64,000 bases of DNA from Flavobacterium arcticum (GTDB taxonomy: Bacteria; Bacteroidota; Bacteroidia; Flavobacteriales; Flavobacteriaceae). Where the stretch lies: NCBI RefSeq assembly GCF_003344925.1, contig NZ_CP031188.1:2795001-2859000 (forward strand), given 5' to 3'. Positions within the stretch are counted from its first letter, which is position 1. Each line of letters begins with the position of its first letter. The translations under genes were made by a program, and so were the position numbers. Shown here in pieces: positions 37,252 through 46,769 of the stretch. The notes beneath the pieces were generated by a model. It did no database searches. It worked only from the letters and a program-made list of their open reading frames with translations, and was not told the DNA's origin.

Positions 37252-39033
37252 ATGAAATATATTATCCATAATATAGCCGTGTTGTGTAATATCTTATTAT
37301 TCAGCACGGCTTTTTCTCAAAACTCAAAACAAATAATTAACCTCCAGAACAAATTGCATTCTGGCAACTCTACTGGGTTTGAAATTGCCTTGAAAGAAAT
37401 AGACAGCTCCTCACTATCTCTTCAGGATAAGGCTTTATATTATTATCTTAATGCAAAAAATTATGAAGTTAATAATGAAGATGATAAAGCATATGAATAT
37501 CTAAGAGTCTCAAGAAGTTTATACATCGCTATAGACAGCATTGGAAAAGCGATGGATATAAATCTTGACATTACCTATCTGTTACAGTCTCAAGAACAAA
37601 ATAATATACGCTACAAGTCATATATCGAAGAATATATTGGTTATGCAGAAGAAATAAAAGACACACTAAGATTGGCACGTGGTTATGGCAATATGGCAAT
37701 GTATCATGCTTTTAATGGAGATTATCCAGTATGCGTTAATTATTATAGAAAAGGCTTAAACCTTATAAAAGGACAAAACCATAAAACCGTAGAATCTGCT
37801 TTCTATAACAACTTAGCAAATCTATATAATGAAAATCTACACCAACCTGATTCAGGAATCTATTATCTAAAAAAAAAGTTTATAATACTTAATGAGATAA
37901 ATGCTGCTCCAGAAGATTATTACCATTATTATGTAAACCTAGCAGCATCCTATCATCATAAAAAAGACTTCGTTACTGCTAATATACATTTACAATCGGC
38001 AGATAGTTTACCTATAACAAACTATGAATTAAAATCGAAATTTATTATATATAGTAATTTCCATAAAAACTATGCCGAATTAGGCGACTATGAAAATGCT
38101 TATAAATACCTGTTATTAACACAACAGTATAATGACAGTATAAATGTAACCGAACAAAATATTGCTATAAACGATATACATACCAAGTATAAGACTAAGG
38201 AAAAAGAACTTGAAAATGAATTACTAAAAAAAGATGCAAAAAACAGTGAAATTTTGCTTTACATTATTGTTGGGTTACTGTTCGTAAGCATTGTTATAGC
38301 ATTTCTTATCGTAAAAAATGCCAAAAGAAAAGAAAAAATTTCACGTCAAGAGAAACTTATCGAAAAACAAAAACTAGAAAAAGCATTAAAAGATTATGAA
38401 CTAAACAGCATAGATATTATGCTTGAAGGGCAGGAAAAAGAACGGCAACGTATTGCTAATGAACTGCACGATAATTTAGGTAGTATGCTTGCCACATTAA
38501 AAATAAACTTTGAAAATTTAAAGTTAAGAAAAGGCGAACTAAGAGAAGACGAATACAAATTATATAAAAAAACAGATGAGCTTATAGAAGAGGCATACCA
38601 AAAAGTTAGAAGATTGGCTCATGTTAAAAATGCAGGGGTATTAGCCAGCGAAGGGCTTATACCTGCTTTAAAGAAATTAACCGAAAAGGTATCTGTTCCT
38701 TCATTAAAGTTTGACTTTAGCGCCTACGGTTTCAATGAAAAATTACACAATAGTCAGGAAATTGCTATATTTAGGATTGTGCAAGAGCTTACCACTAATA
38801 TTATAAAACATGCACAGGCTACAGAAGCTTCTATACAACTAACAAATCATGATGATATAATTAATGTTATTATAGAAGACAACGGAGTAGGATTTAATAT
38901 TGATAAAATTGATCCTGAAGACGGAATGGGTATTGTTTCTATACAGAAAAAAATAAAACAACTTGGCGGTAGCTTTGTTGTAGACTCTACACCTAATAAA
39001 GGTACAACCATACTAATAGACCTACCAATATGA
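37252..39033 (+). CDS. Sensor histidine kinase with periplasmic TPR domain (NarL/DesK type)
   Basis: The 593-residue protein has a signal peptide (about 1-22) and a long helical TPR-like periplasmic region (about 30-310, for example ARGYGNMAMYHAFNGDYPVCV). One membrane segment follows (about 335-355), then a coiled linker, HisKA_3 with His406 in IANELHDNLGSML, and a GHKL ATPase domain. That domain has its N box in IVQELTTNIIKHA and its G boxes in EDNGVGFN and GMGIVSI. It would phosphorylate the LuxR-type regulator encoded next, whose ATG overlaps its stop (ATGA). The input signal is unknown, and the TPR region suggests a protein partner. Confidence 0.92.
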   Translation: MKYIIHNIAVLCNILLFSTAFSQNSKQIINLQNKLHSGNSTGFEIALKEIDSSSLSLQDKALYYYLNAKNYEVNNEDDKAYEYLRVSRSLYIAIDSIGKAMDINLDITYLLQSQEQNNIRYKSYIEEYIGYAEEIKDTLRLARGYGNMAMYHAFNGDYPVCVNYYRKGLNLIKGQNHKTVESAFYNNLANLYNENLHQPDSGIYYLKKKFIILNEINAAPEDYYHYYVNLAASYHHKKDFVTANIHLQSADSLPITNYELKSKFIIYSNFHKNYAELGDYENAYKYLLLTQQYNDSINVTEQNIAINDIHTKYKTKEKELENELLKKDAKNSEILLYIIVGLLFVSIVIAFLIVKNAKRKEKISRQEKLIEKQKLEKALKDYELNSIDIMLEGQEKERQRIANELHDNLGSMLATLKINFENLKLRKGELREDEYKLYKKTDELIEEAYQKVRRLAHVKNAGVLASEGLIPALKKLTEKVSVPSLKFDFSAYGFNEKLHNSQEIAIFRIVQELTTNIIKHAQATEASIQLTNHDDIINVIIEDNGVGFNIDKIDPEDGMGIVSIQKKIKQLGGSFVVDSTPNKGTTILIDLPI

Positions 39034-39644
39034 TAAATCTTGTAATAGCCGAAGATCACCAATCATTAATAGACGGTATCAAAATATTTTTAGAATATGA
39101 AGATGATATATGTGTTGTAGGCGAAGCTAATGATGGAGAAAGACTGCTTGAAATTGTACATCTTAAAAAACCAGATGTTGTACTTACAGATATACGTATG
39201 CCTAAAGTAGACGGCATTACAGCTACAAGGCTTATAAAAAAAGAATTTCCGAATTGCCACGTTATTGCTTTTAGTATGTTTGAGCAAGACGAAGCCATAA
39301 CCCAAATGGAAGAGGCAGGAGCATCAGGTTATGTAGTAAAAAACTCATCACTAAAAACAGTAGTAAACGCTATAAAAGGTGTTATGGAAGGTGAAAAATT
39401 CTTTGATGATTCTTTAAGAAAAGAACATGACAGAAAAGGTAATAGCGATGCTATATTAAGTAAAAGAGAAATGGAGATTGTAAAATTAATAGGCCAAGGT
39501 AAAACGTCTCTGGAAATTGCCGATTTACTATTTATAGGAAAAACAACTGTTGATACACACCGAAAAAACATCTTGAAAAAATTAAACTTGCAAGGAAAAA
39601 GTGAACTATTACGCTATGCTATGGAGCGCAAGTATGATTTTTAA
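39030..39644 (+). CDS. LuxR/NarL-type response regulator
   Basis: This 204-residue regulator has the receiver acid pair Glu8/Asp9, phospho-acceptor Asp54 in VVLTDIRMPK and Lys near 106. A LuxR helix-turn-helix runs LSKREMEIVKLIGQGKTSLEIADLLFIGKTTVDTHRKNIL (about 145-185). It overlaps the kinase gene by 4 nt and so is its partner. Target genes are not visible. The LpoB group starts 320 nt downstream behind a terminator and is not necessarily controlled by it. Confidence 0.94.
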   Translation: MINLVIAEDHQSLIDGIKIFLEYEDDICVVGEANDGERLLEIVHLKKPDVVLTDIRMPKVDGITATRLIKKEFPNCHVIAFSMFEQDEAITQMEEAGASGYVVKNSSLKTVVNAIKGVMEGEKFFDDSLRKEHDRKGNSDAILSKREMEIVKLIGQGKTSLEIADLLFIGKTTVDTHRKNILKKLNLQGKSELLRYAMERKYDF

Positions 39645-39660
39645 CAAGGTGTTAAAATTT

Positions 39661-39686
39661 AAAAATACCCATTAATGGGTATTTTT
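39661..39686 (+). terminator. Terminator of the two-component operon
   Basis: AAAAATACCC (39661-39670) pairs with GGGTATTTTT (39677-39686) around ATTAAT. It lies 17 nt after the response regulator stop. Confidence 0.85.
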
Positions 39687-39962
39687 TACCATTAGTAATT
39701 TCAACACCTTTGCCAAAGAAGTTAAACAAGTAACTACTATTGATCCATCCAATCAATTCAATTATTTCTTCTTTCAATTCAATTATGTAGTTTCTTAAAT
39801 TTATTCAAAGTAGTTGGTTTAGCGAAAAAATATCCCCTCAGGGATATTTTTTTTTGTTAAATACTATTGAAAAACGCTACTGGCATATAATTTGTAAGAA
39901 TGCAGAGTTAAGATGTTAAAATATTTAATACCTTTAAATTATTAATCAATAAAATATTTATT
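39687..39962 (+). other. Non-coding gap with a second terminator hairpin, possible small RNA
   Basis: There is no open frame of note here. A second strong hairpin at 39825-39855 (ATATCCC-CTCA-GGGATAT followed by nine T) lies 140 nt beyond the first terminator, with no gene in between. A terminator without a gene is a known mark of small RNAs, so 39690-39855 may hold one. From 39856 to 39962 only AT-rich sequence precedes lpoB. Confidence 0.4.
39825..39855 (+). terminator. Orphan terminator hairpin
   Basis: The stem AAATATCCC/GGGATATTT with a CTCA loop is followed by a T-run. No annotated gene ends here, so it ends either a small RNA or read-through from the two-component operon. Confidence 0.72.
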
Positions 39963-40562
39963 ATGAAATCAAGATCTCTACATCTATCATTACTTTTTGC
40001 TTTAGGACTTACAATAACCAACTGCTCTACGCATAATGTGCAGCGTGTAAGCGAAAATACAGTAACCGACCTTAGTGGACGTTGGAATGAAACCGATTCT
40101 AGACTTACTGCCGAGGAAATTACTGCCGAACTTATGGAACATGGATGGTATAGTACTTATGCTTCTGAAAATAAAGGAAAAAAGCCTGTTATAATTGTAG
40201 GTATGATTGTTAATAAATCACACGAGCATATAGCTATAGAGACTTTCTCTAAAGATATAGAAAAAGAGATTATTAACTCTGGTAGGATGAAACTGGTACA
40301 AGCAGGAAATATGCGTGAAGAAATAAGAGCTGAAAGATCTGACCAACAAAACTTTGCATCGCAGTCTACAATGAAAAAATTTGGTCTTGAAAACGGAGCC
40401 GATTTTATGCTACAGGGAACCGTAAACTCTATTGTAGATCAATATTCAAAAGAAAAAACAATATACTATCAGATAGATCTTGAATTGACTAACATACAAA
40501 CTAATGAAAAAGTATGGATAGGCGATAAAAAGATTAAAAAATACATTGGCAAAAAACTGTAA
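39963..40562 (+). CDS. LpoB-like outer-membrane lipoprotein (penicillin-binding protein activator)
   Basis: The 199-residue lipoprotein (signal with Cys21, ITNCSTHN) has the LpoB-type core: NTVTDLSGRWNETDSRLTAEE, then VIIVGMIVNKSHEHIAIETFSKDIEKEI and ADFMLQGTVNSI. In E. coli LpoB stimulates the peptidoglycan synthase PBP1B. In Bacteroidota the homologs stand beside a COG3014 lipoprotein, as here, and their partner is not established. The gene is 23 nt before the COG3014 gene, so they form an operon. Confidence 0.82.
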   Translation: MKSRSLHLSLLFALGLTITNCSTHNVQRVSENTVTDLSGRWNETDSRLTAEEITAELMEHGWYSTYASENKGKKPVIIVGMIVNKSHEHIAIETFSKDIEKEIINSGRMKLVQAGNMREEIRAERSDQQNFASQSTMKKFGLENGADFMLQGTVNSIVDQYSKEKTIYYQIDLELTNIQTNEKVWIGDKKIKKYIGKKL

Positions 40563-40584
40563 GCCAATATATACCTGATATTTT

Positions 40585-42519
40585 ATGAAAGCAATTAAAA
40601 ACAAACGTACCGTTGTAAAAACGGTAATGCTACTGTTATTGATAGGCTTTCAATCCTGCGGAACCTACAACTCCAAAACCTCAGATATTGAAAGCGACCT
40701 CTATAACGGCAACTTTGACAAAGCTGTTGCCGGCATAGAAGGCAATAAGTTCCTTAAAAAGAAGAGGAATAAGCTTTTATACCTTATGGAGAAGGGTAAA
40801 GTAGAGTATATGCGTGGTAATTATGAGATCAGCAACAAGCTCTTAGAAGAGGCTTATATATTGATAGATGATATAATAAAAACAAATGCAGGGCAAGCAA
40901 TTGCATCAAAACTTACCAACCCTATGGCAATGCCATATAAAGGTGAAGATTTTGAAAAAGTCACTATTTATTACTACAAAGCTTTAAACTACTTTATGTT
41001 GGGCAAGCCCAACGAAGCACTTGTAGAAGCCAAAAGGATAAACATTAAGCTATATGAGCTTAACGAGAAGTATAAAGAAAATAAAAACAAATATAGCGAA
41101 GATGCTTTTTCGCAGATATTGCAAGGTATAATATACGAGTCAGTAGGCGATATCAATAATGCTTTTATAGCCTATCGTAATGCCGAAGAAATATATACTA
41201 AAAATGGAGGCGACTTTTTTGGCGTACCAATGCCAGAGCAGCTAAAAAAAGATTTATTGCGCACCTCAAAACTAATGGGGTTTACCCAAGAGTATAATGA
41301 TTATCGCACTAAGTTTAATATTGCTGTAGAAGACACACCAAAAAAAACAACTCCAGAAGATTATCAAGCAAAGCCAACAAGCGAAGCTATTATATTTTGG
41401 GAAAACGGTGTAGGTCCTGCAAAAGATCAAATAGTAATTACAGCATCGGGTGGTAGCGGAATATTTTATGGCAGCTATATGGATGGTGATATGCTAGAAG
41501 AAATTATTATTCCTATACCTACTGGTGCAAATATTGGTAGTATAAATGCTATAGCTATACCTAAATATCGCGAAAGAGGTGCTTATTACAATAAGGCTGA
41601 AATTATAGTTAATGGAAAACCGCAAAACTTTAACCTCGCACAAGATTTTTACCCCATAGCAAAACAATGTCTTAAAGACAGAATGCTACGTGAAACTATA
41701 GGTCTTGTAACGCGGTTTGCAGCAAAAAAAGCGACAAGCGCAGGACTAGGTGCTATAGGTAAACAACTACTAGGAGACACAGGGGGCGACCTAATAAAGT
41801 TAGGTGCTGATGTAGCGGGAGCTGCAACCGAAAAAGCAGATACACGAAACTGGCAAACATTACCTGCCACAATATCTTATACACGTGTACCATTACATGA
41901 AGGCGAAAACAAATTTATAATCCGTAAGTATGGACCAATGGGCGTAGATACCGATACACTTTATATCCCCTATAAACGTGGTTTACAAATTGTAAGTTAT
42001 TTTGATGTTGGACGAACACAAGTTATACCCAACACTCCTGTTGCAAAACCTTTACTTGAAAATCCTAGTGCTACAACGCTACAAAAAAATAGCTTCGAGC
42101 AATCAAAAGGTACGACTGCATTAGTAAAACCTATTTCTAAGTCTGAACCAGAAACAACAGTAACCAATAAAGTACTTGCAAAGTATAATACTTGGACAGA
42201 CGGCGGTAATGGTATATCTTATAAAGTAACGTATGAAACAGAAAATCGAGGCGGAAAATTGTTTTATGTAAAAAAAGTAATCTTACAATCTGATAATAAA
42301 GATACGTCTAATGTTACTTTTACCGTGACTGAAAAACCTTTTAACCGCAGTTTTATAGAAGTAAATGAATTTGAGTATTATGATAGCCAAATGAATCAAA
42401 AAGCAGAAAAGCAATATTATAAAATTACCGAAAAGATAAAGCCAGGTAAAGAAACAACTGCGGTAACGGTATATCAAACTTTACCAGACTTTTATGTAAC
42501 CATACTTAATATTAAATAA
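40585..42519 (+). CDS. COG3014-family lipoprotein
   Basis: The 644-residue lipoprotein has its lipidated Cys at 25 (FQSCGTYNS). A TPR-like helical region (about 35-230, for example AFIAYRNAEEIYTKNGGDFF) is followed by the COG3014 segment and an unassigned C-terminal part with beta strands. A central Gly/Ala-rich part (about 370-420, TSAGLGAIGKQLLGDTGGDL) is unusual. It sits between lpoB-like and a small exported protein with 2-23 nt spacing, so the three probably make one envelope complex. Function is unknown. Confidence 0.78.
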   Translation: MKAIKNKRTVVKTVMLLLLIGFQSCGTYNSKTSDIESDLYNGNFDKAVAGIEGNKFLKKKRNKLLYLMEKGKVEYMRGNYEISNKLLEEAYILIDDIIKTNAGQAIASKLTNPMAMPYKGEDFEKVTIYYYKALNYFMLGKPNEALVEAKRINIKLYELNEKYKENKNKYSEDAFSQILQGIIYESVGDINNAFIAYRNAEEIYTKNGGDFFGVPMPEQLKKDLLRTSKLMGFTQEYNDYRTKFNIAVEDTPKKTTPEDYQAKPTSEAIIFWENGVGPAKDQIVITASGGSGIFYGSYMDGDMLEEIIIPIPTGANIGSINAIAIPKYRERGAYYNKAEIIVNGKPQNFNLAQDFYPIAKQCLKDRMLRETIGLVTRFAAKKATSAGLGAIGKQLLGDTGGDLIKLGADVAGAATEKADTRNWQTLPATISYTRVPLHEGENKFIIRKYGPMGVDTDTLYIPYKRGLQIVSYFDVGRTQVIPNTPVAKPLLENPSATTLQKNSFEQSKGTTALVKPISKSEPETTVTNKVLAKYNTWTDGGNGISYKVTYETENRGGKLFYVKKVILQSDNKDTSNVTFTVTEKPFNRSFIEVNEFEYYDSQMNQKAEKQYYKITEKIKPGKETTAVTVYQTLPDFYVTILNIK

Positions 42520-42521
42520 TT

Positions 42522-42902
42522 ATGAAAAAGATATTCTTATTACTTTGTTTACTAGGAGGAATAATACTCGCACAAGCGCAAACTGATAACGGATGGCAAA
42601 AATGGGAACAAACTAACTGCTATAGTAAAGTTAATTTCAGACTAAAGTATGTAGGTCAAAACGGCACACAGCACCATTGGCAAGTACAATTTAAAAATGA
42701 ATATCCTCAAATTATTTCGTTTAACTATCACGTAACAGATAAGTTACAAGAATATAACATCACTACACACAGAAAAACACTTTATGCCAATAAAGTAAGT
42801 GATATAACAGATGTGTATACTAAAGAAGAAGATGTTTTTTTATTGGTAGATAAATTGAGCTTATCGCCTTATCCCGAAAACTTTTTAGACTGCGATCATT
42901 AA
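42522..42902 (+). CDS. Small exported protein of the LpoB group
   Basis: The 126-residue protein has a signal peptide (MKKIFLLLCLLGGIILAQA, cleavage near residue 19) and no lipobox Cys. The mature part starts with TDNGWQKWEQTNCYSKVNFR and is mainly beta. It begins 2 nt after the COG3014 stop and a terminator follows its own stop. It is therefore the last gene of the lpoB operon. No family is recognised. Confidence 0.72.
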   Translation: MKKIFLLLCLLGGIILAQAQTDNGWQKWEQTNCYSKVNFRLKYVGQNGTQHHWQVQFKNEYPQIISFNYHVTDKLQEYNITTHRKTLYANKVSDITDVYTKEEDVFLLVDKLSLSPYPENFLDCDH

Positions 42903-42907
42903 AATAC

Positions 42908-42931
42908 AAGCCCGTTATACGGGCTTTTTTT
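42908..42931 (+). terminator. Terminator of the LpoB/COG3014 operon
   Basis: AAGCCCG (42908-42914) pairs with CGGGCTT (42920-42926), followed by a run of T. It lies 5 nt after the stop codon. Confidence 0.87.
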
Positions 42932-42988
42932 ATGTTAGTATCTTACAAGAAATATTTATATTTTTACATGAACTTAAATTTTCACTAT

Positions 42989-44140
42989 ATGAAAATTGCA
43001 AAATATATTTTCTTACTATTGCTTTTGGCTTCGGTAGCATTTACTGTATTTATAGCCACCCATGATGGCAAATATGAAATTAAGCAAAGTAAGCTTATAA
43101 AAGTACCTAAAACTTCGTTGTATAATTATATAAACGACTATACCAACTGGAATACCATTAATATACTTGCTGATACTGATTCTACTACAGTATACACCTA
43201 CCCTACTGATAAAACTATAGGTAAAGGAGCAATAGCTAACTGGAATACAGGAGAAAGAGAAGGAGAAATACAAACTGTAAAGACTGTAAAACATGACAGT
43301 ATTATACAGTATGCTTATACTGATAATGAAAAACAAGAAATAATTTGGACATTTAAAGATACACTAAATAGCACAAAAATAAGTGTAAGAATAAAAGGTA
43401 AATTAACTTTTACAGAAAAAGCATATGCCATAATAAGAGGTAGCATAGAGAATCGTGCAGAAGCTGCATTAAAACAAGGGCTTACTAAAATGAGTCATTT
43501 TATAGAAAAAGAACTTACCACTTATAACATAATGGTAATGGGTAAAACCATAAAAACAAACAATTTCTATTTAGGTTATACTGTAACAGGAAGTATCGAA
43601 AATATTGATAAAAATATAATTGCTGTACTGCCTAAGTTATTAGACTTTATAAAAACAAATAGAATTAGCACCAAAGGAGAACCGTTCGTTATTTATGATA
43701 AAAAATACAATCGTAATACTACTAAAGCAATCTATACTATTTGTATTCCTATCGAAGAGGAAATTATTACATCCGAAGGAAGTGAATTTGAAGGTGGAGT
43801 ACTGCAATCATTCCCTGCTCTTAAAACAACACTTAAAGGAGATTACTTAAACCTGAAAAAAGCATGGGCTACTTCCAATAAGTATATTGAAGAGAAAGCG
43901 TTAGTAATAGATACTACAAGAAACTATGTAGAGGTATATCGCAACGGATTGCATCAATCTAAAAATCCGTCAGAATGGATTACTGATATTTACTTCCCGA
44001 TAACTATTACTGATAGCTTAACGAAAACTGTTATACTACCCAATGCAAGACTAACTCCTGTACAACAAGCATCAAGGCAAGAAGTAGAAAAAACATCTAC
44101 TCCTGCCAGTATGATAAATGATACTACACCCGAAAATTAA
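42989..44140 (+). CDS. SRPBCC-family membrane-anchored protein with a GyrI-like C-terminal domain
   Basis: The 383-residue protein has an N-terminal anchor (YIFLLLLLASVAFTVFIAT). An SRPBCC/START-like domain follows (about 30-175), with SLYNYINDYTNWNTINIL and KGAIANWNTGEREGEIQTV. The second half (about 190-320) resembles the effector-binding GyrI/AraC-binding fold, for example KPKLLDFIKTNRI-type and RNTTKAIYTICIPIEEEI segments. The ATG at 42989 is used because the earlier in-frame starts lie in the preceding terminator area. Its stop overlaps the stop of convergent tcdA by 4 nt. Binding of a small hydrophobic ligand is the family's habit, but the ligand is unknown. Confidence 0.7.
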   Translation: MKIAKYIFLLLLLASVAFTVFIATHDGKYEIKQSKLIKVPKTSLYNYINDYTNWNTINILADTDSTTVYTYPTDKTIGKGAIANWNTGEREGEIQTVKTVKHDSIIQYAYTDNEKQEIIWTFKDTLNSTKISVRIKGKLTFTEKAYAIIRGSIENRAEAALKQGLTKMSHFIEKELTTYNIMVMGKTIKTNNFYLGYTVTGSIENIDKNIIAVLPKLLDFIKTNRISTKGEPFVIYDKKYNRNTTKAIYTICIPIEEEIITSEGSEFEGGVLQSFPALKTTLKGDYLNLKKAWATSNKYIEEKALVIDTTRNYVEVYRNGLHQSKNPSEWITDIYFPITITDSLTKTVILPNARLTPVQQASRQEVEKTSTPASMINDTTPEN

Positions 44141-44871
44141 GCCAGAATATTACTATTTTTATTTATAATATATTTCACAACTGTTTCGGCAGCATGTAGC
44201 CCAAATAGTGCGGGCATCCAGCTATTAGTACCATAAAATGATTTCTTATAGTTTGTACCATCAGTTGTTTTTATACTTGTTTCATCGGGTGATTCTACAG
44301 AAAAAACGACTTTCACTCCTCGTGATATTCCTTCTCTTCTTAACCGTTTTCTAATGATTTTAGCTAACGGACAGTATTCTGTTTTACTTATATCAGTAAC
44401 TTTTACTTTAGATGCTTCATATTTACCACCAGCCCCCATGTTGCTGATTATTTTAACTTTTTGCCGCCTTGCTGACATGATTAAATTTAGTTTTGGGGTA
44501 ATACTATCTATACAGTCCAATACATAATCATAATCTTTAGTAACTAGTTCATAAGCACGTTCTGGCGAAAGAAACTCTTTAATTCTTATCAGTTTTAACT
44601 CAGGATTTATATCCATTAGCCTATCGCCTACAATATCTACTTTTGGTTTATTTACTGTAGAGTGTAATGCTGGCAACTGCCTGTTAATATTGGTTATATC
44701 TACTATATCGCCATCTACAATAGTCATACTGCCTACTCCTGCTCTAGCGATAAATTCGGCTGCAAACGAGCCTACACCCCCCATCCCTACTACTAACACA
44801 TGGGCATTTTTTAATCTTTCAAGTCCTTCTTTTTTAAACAAAAGCTCGGCACGCTCTGTCCATTCAGCCAT
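44137..44871 (-). CDS. tcdA: tRNA threonylcarbamoyladenosine dehydratase
   Basis: This 244-residue E1-like ThiF-family enzyme cyclises t6A37 of tRNA into its hydantoin form (ct6A). The ATP site is LVVGMGGVGSFAAEFIARAG (about 26-45), then TIVDGDIVDITNINRQ with the E1 Asp/Asn/Arg set and VLDCIDSITPKLNLI. The length matches E. coli TcdA (CsdL). It overlaps the TatD-family gene by 8 nt and follows it on the same strand. Together with mnmA, this part of the window is rich in tRNA modification genes. Confidence 0.92.
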   Translation of the reverse strand: MAEWTERAELLFKKEGLERLKNAHVLVVGMGGVGSFAAEFIARAGVGSMTIVDGDIVDITNINRQLPALHSTVNKPKVDIVGDRLMDINPELKLIRIKEFLSPERAYELVTKDYDYVLDCIDSITPKLNLIMSARRQKVKIISNMGAGGKYEASKVKVTDISKTEYCPLAKIIRKRLRREGISRGVKVVFSVESPDETSIKTTDGTNYKKSFYGTNSWMPALFGLHAAETVVKYIINKNSNILA

Positions 44872-45508
44872 TCCTAAAAACCGTTTTAAAGTTGTTATTT
44901 ATTATATTTTTAATATTCTCTATATCTGTATTTCTTGCCGTTGCTGCCTTTTTATACACTTCGCCTATACCTTCTTCAATAGTATCAGTTTCTAAGAAAA
45001 AACGATTTTCAGGTACTTGAGCTAGCACTTCTAAAAGTTCAGGGTTTCGCAACAGGTATTTACCAAATGATAAGTAAAAGCCATTATCTAATAACTGTTT
45101 TGCTACTTGTGCATTTTTAGAAAAGCCATGTACGATAATTGGTACATTGGGCTGTATCTTATTTTTTATGGCAATCAATTCCTGAAATGCAGCAACGATG
45201 TGCAAAATTACAGGTTTATTGTATTTTTTTGCTAATAGCAATTGCTTTTCAAAAATAGCTTCCTGAATTTCGAGAGATATCTCGATACGTTTATCTAAAC
45301 CACACTCGCCCAGCGCCAAGCAATTATCCATTTACAATCGCTGTTCTATAATTGCTAAATTCTCTTCTACCTTTTCCTCATCAATATACCAAGGGTGTAT
45401 TCCTGTAGAAAAATAAGGTACATCAATAGCCTCATACGGGTAGCGATTTACTACCTCTAAAATATTGGGGGTATTAGTAAAGTTATGGGTATGGAGGTTG
45501 TAGAGCAT
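44864..45508 (-). pseudogene. TatD-family metal-dependent hydrolase interrupted by an in-frame stop
   Basis: A frame from ATG 45508 gives 58 residues with the TatD start MLYNLHTHNF and GIHPWYIDEEKVEENLAIIE, then TAA (45334-45332). The same frame continues at once from ATG 45331 with LGECGLDK, ILHIVAAF, IVHGFSKNAQ and FLETDT. Together the parts make a full-length TatD-like protein of about 214 residues. All metal ligands are present but split between the two halves. A one-base change in one codon (for example CAA, AAA or GAA to TAA) explains it. Stop and start touch (TAAATG), so coupled translation of two fragments is conceivable. It starts 26 nt after mnmA and overlaps tcdA. Confidence 0.83.
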
Positions 45509-45534
45509 CTTCGCTATGAAATTCGATAAATCAC

Positions 45535-46722
45535 TTACGAAATTACCCCACTACCTATAAGCTCATCGGCGATATACCAAGCAGCAAACTGTCCTTCGGT
45601 AATAGCACTTTGAGGCTCATCAAAAGAGATATACATACCGTTATCAAACTTATGAAGCGTTGCTTTTTGTAAGTCCTGACGGTAACGAATACGTACCATG
45701 ACTTCCATAGTTTCACCATCTTTCAATGCTAAATCTTCACGAATCCAATGCACTTCATTCTTTTGAATAAACAATGCCTTACGGAATAAACCTGGGTGAG
45801 CATTACCTTGCCCTGTATATATAGCATTACTAACTACATCAGTAGCAATAATAAAAAGTGCCTCTTTAGTTCCGCCTACATTAAGCCCTTTACGCTGCCC
45901 AGTGGTAAAATAATGTGCCCCTTGATGCTTACCAACAGGTTTACCCATTTCGGGAGTATAAACCGTTTTTTTAGCTTCATAGGCTAACTGCTCTTTTACT
46001 GATGTAAATTGAGGTGTATCTGTATTATAAATAGCAGCATCGGCGGCTATTTCATATATAATTCCTTCTTTAGGTTGAAGTTGTTGTTGTAAAAAATCAG
46101 GCAAGCGTACTTTACCAATAAAACAAAGTCCTTGCGAGTCTTTTTTATCCGCAGTAACTAGTTCCATCTTTGCTGCAATTTCACGCACCTGTGGTTTAGT
46201 CAACTCTCCTATTGGGAATAATGCTTTACTCAACTGCTCTTGCGATAGTTGGCATAAAAAATACGATTGATCTTTATTGCCATCTGCTCCTGCTAAAAGC
46301 TGATATACTTCTTCTCCATCTTTCTCTATTGTTCCTTTACGGCAATAGTGTCCTGTAGCCACATAATCAGCACCAAGGCTGAGGGCTATTTTCATAAATA
46401 CATCAAACTTTATTTCGCGATTACAAAGCACATCAGGATTAGGTGTCCTGCCTTTTTCATATTCGTTAAACATATAGTCAACGATACGTTCTTTATATTG
46501 CTCACTCAAATCGACTGTTTGGAATGGTATGCCTAGTTTTTCGGCAACCAACAGTGCATCATTACTATCTTCTAGCCATGGGCATTCATCAGATATGGTA
46601 ACCGAATCGTCATGCCAGTTTTTCATAAACAAGCCAATAACTTCATAGCCTTGCTCTTTAAGCAAATAGGCTGCTACACTCGAATCTACCCCTCCTGATA
46701 ATCCTACTACTACACGCTTCAT
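45535..46722 (-). CDS. mnmA: tRNA-uridine 2-sulfurtransferase
   Basis: This 395-residue enzyme thiolates U34 of tRNAs for Lys, Glu and Gln. Its PP-loop is [16 protein letters not shown] (residues 5-20). The first catalytic Cys is in [13 protein letters not shown] (near 105), and the second in [12 protein letters not shown] (near 205), forming the transient disulfide. ATG 46722 is chosen over 46767 because the family start [11 protein letters not shown] follows it directly. The final step of the same modification (mnmD) is at 33090. Confidence 0.95.
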   Translation of the reverse strand: MKRVVVGLSGGVDSSVAAYLLKEQGYEVIGLFMKNWHDDSVTISDECPWLEDSNDALLVAEKLGIPFQTVDLSEQYKERIVDYMFNEYEKGRTPNPDVLCNREIKFDVFMKIALSLGADYVATGHYCRKGTIEKDGEEVYQLLAGADGNKDQSYFLCQLSQEQLSKALFPIGELTKPQVREIAAKMELVTADKKDSQGLCFIGKVRLPDFLQQQLQPKEGIIYEIAADAAIYNTDTPQFTSVKEQLAYEAKKTVYTPEMGKPVGKHQGAHYFTTGQRKGLNVGGTKEALFIIATDVVSNAIYTGQGNAHPGLFRKALFIQKNEVHWIREDLALKDGETMEVMVRIRYRQDLQKATLHKFDNGMYISFDEPQSAITEGQFAAWYIADELIGSGVIS

Positions 46723-46769
46723 TGTTATTCTTTCTAAAAATTGCTGCAAAGGTACGGCAATTTTCAATA

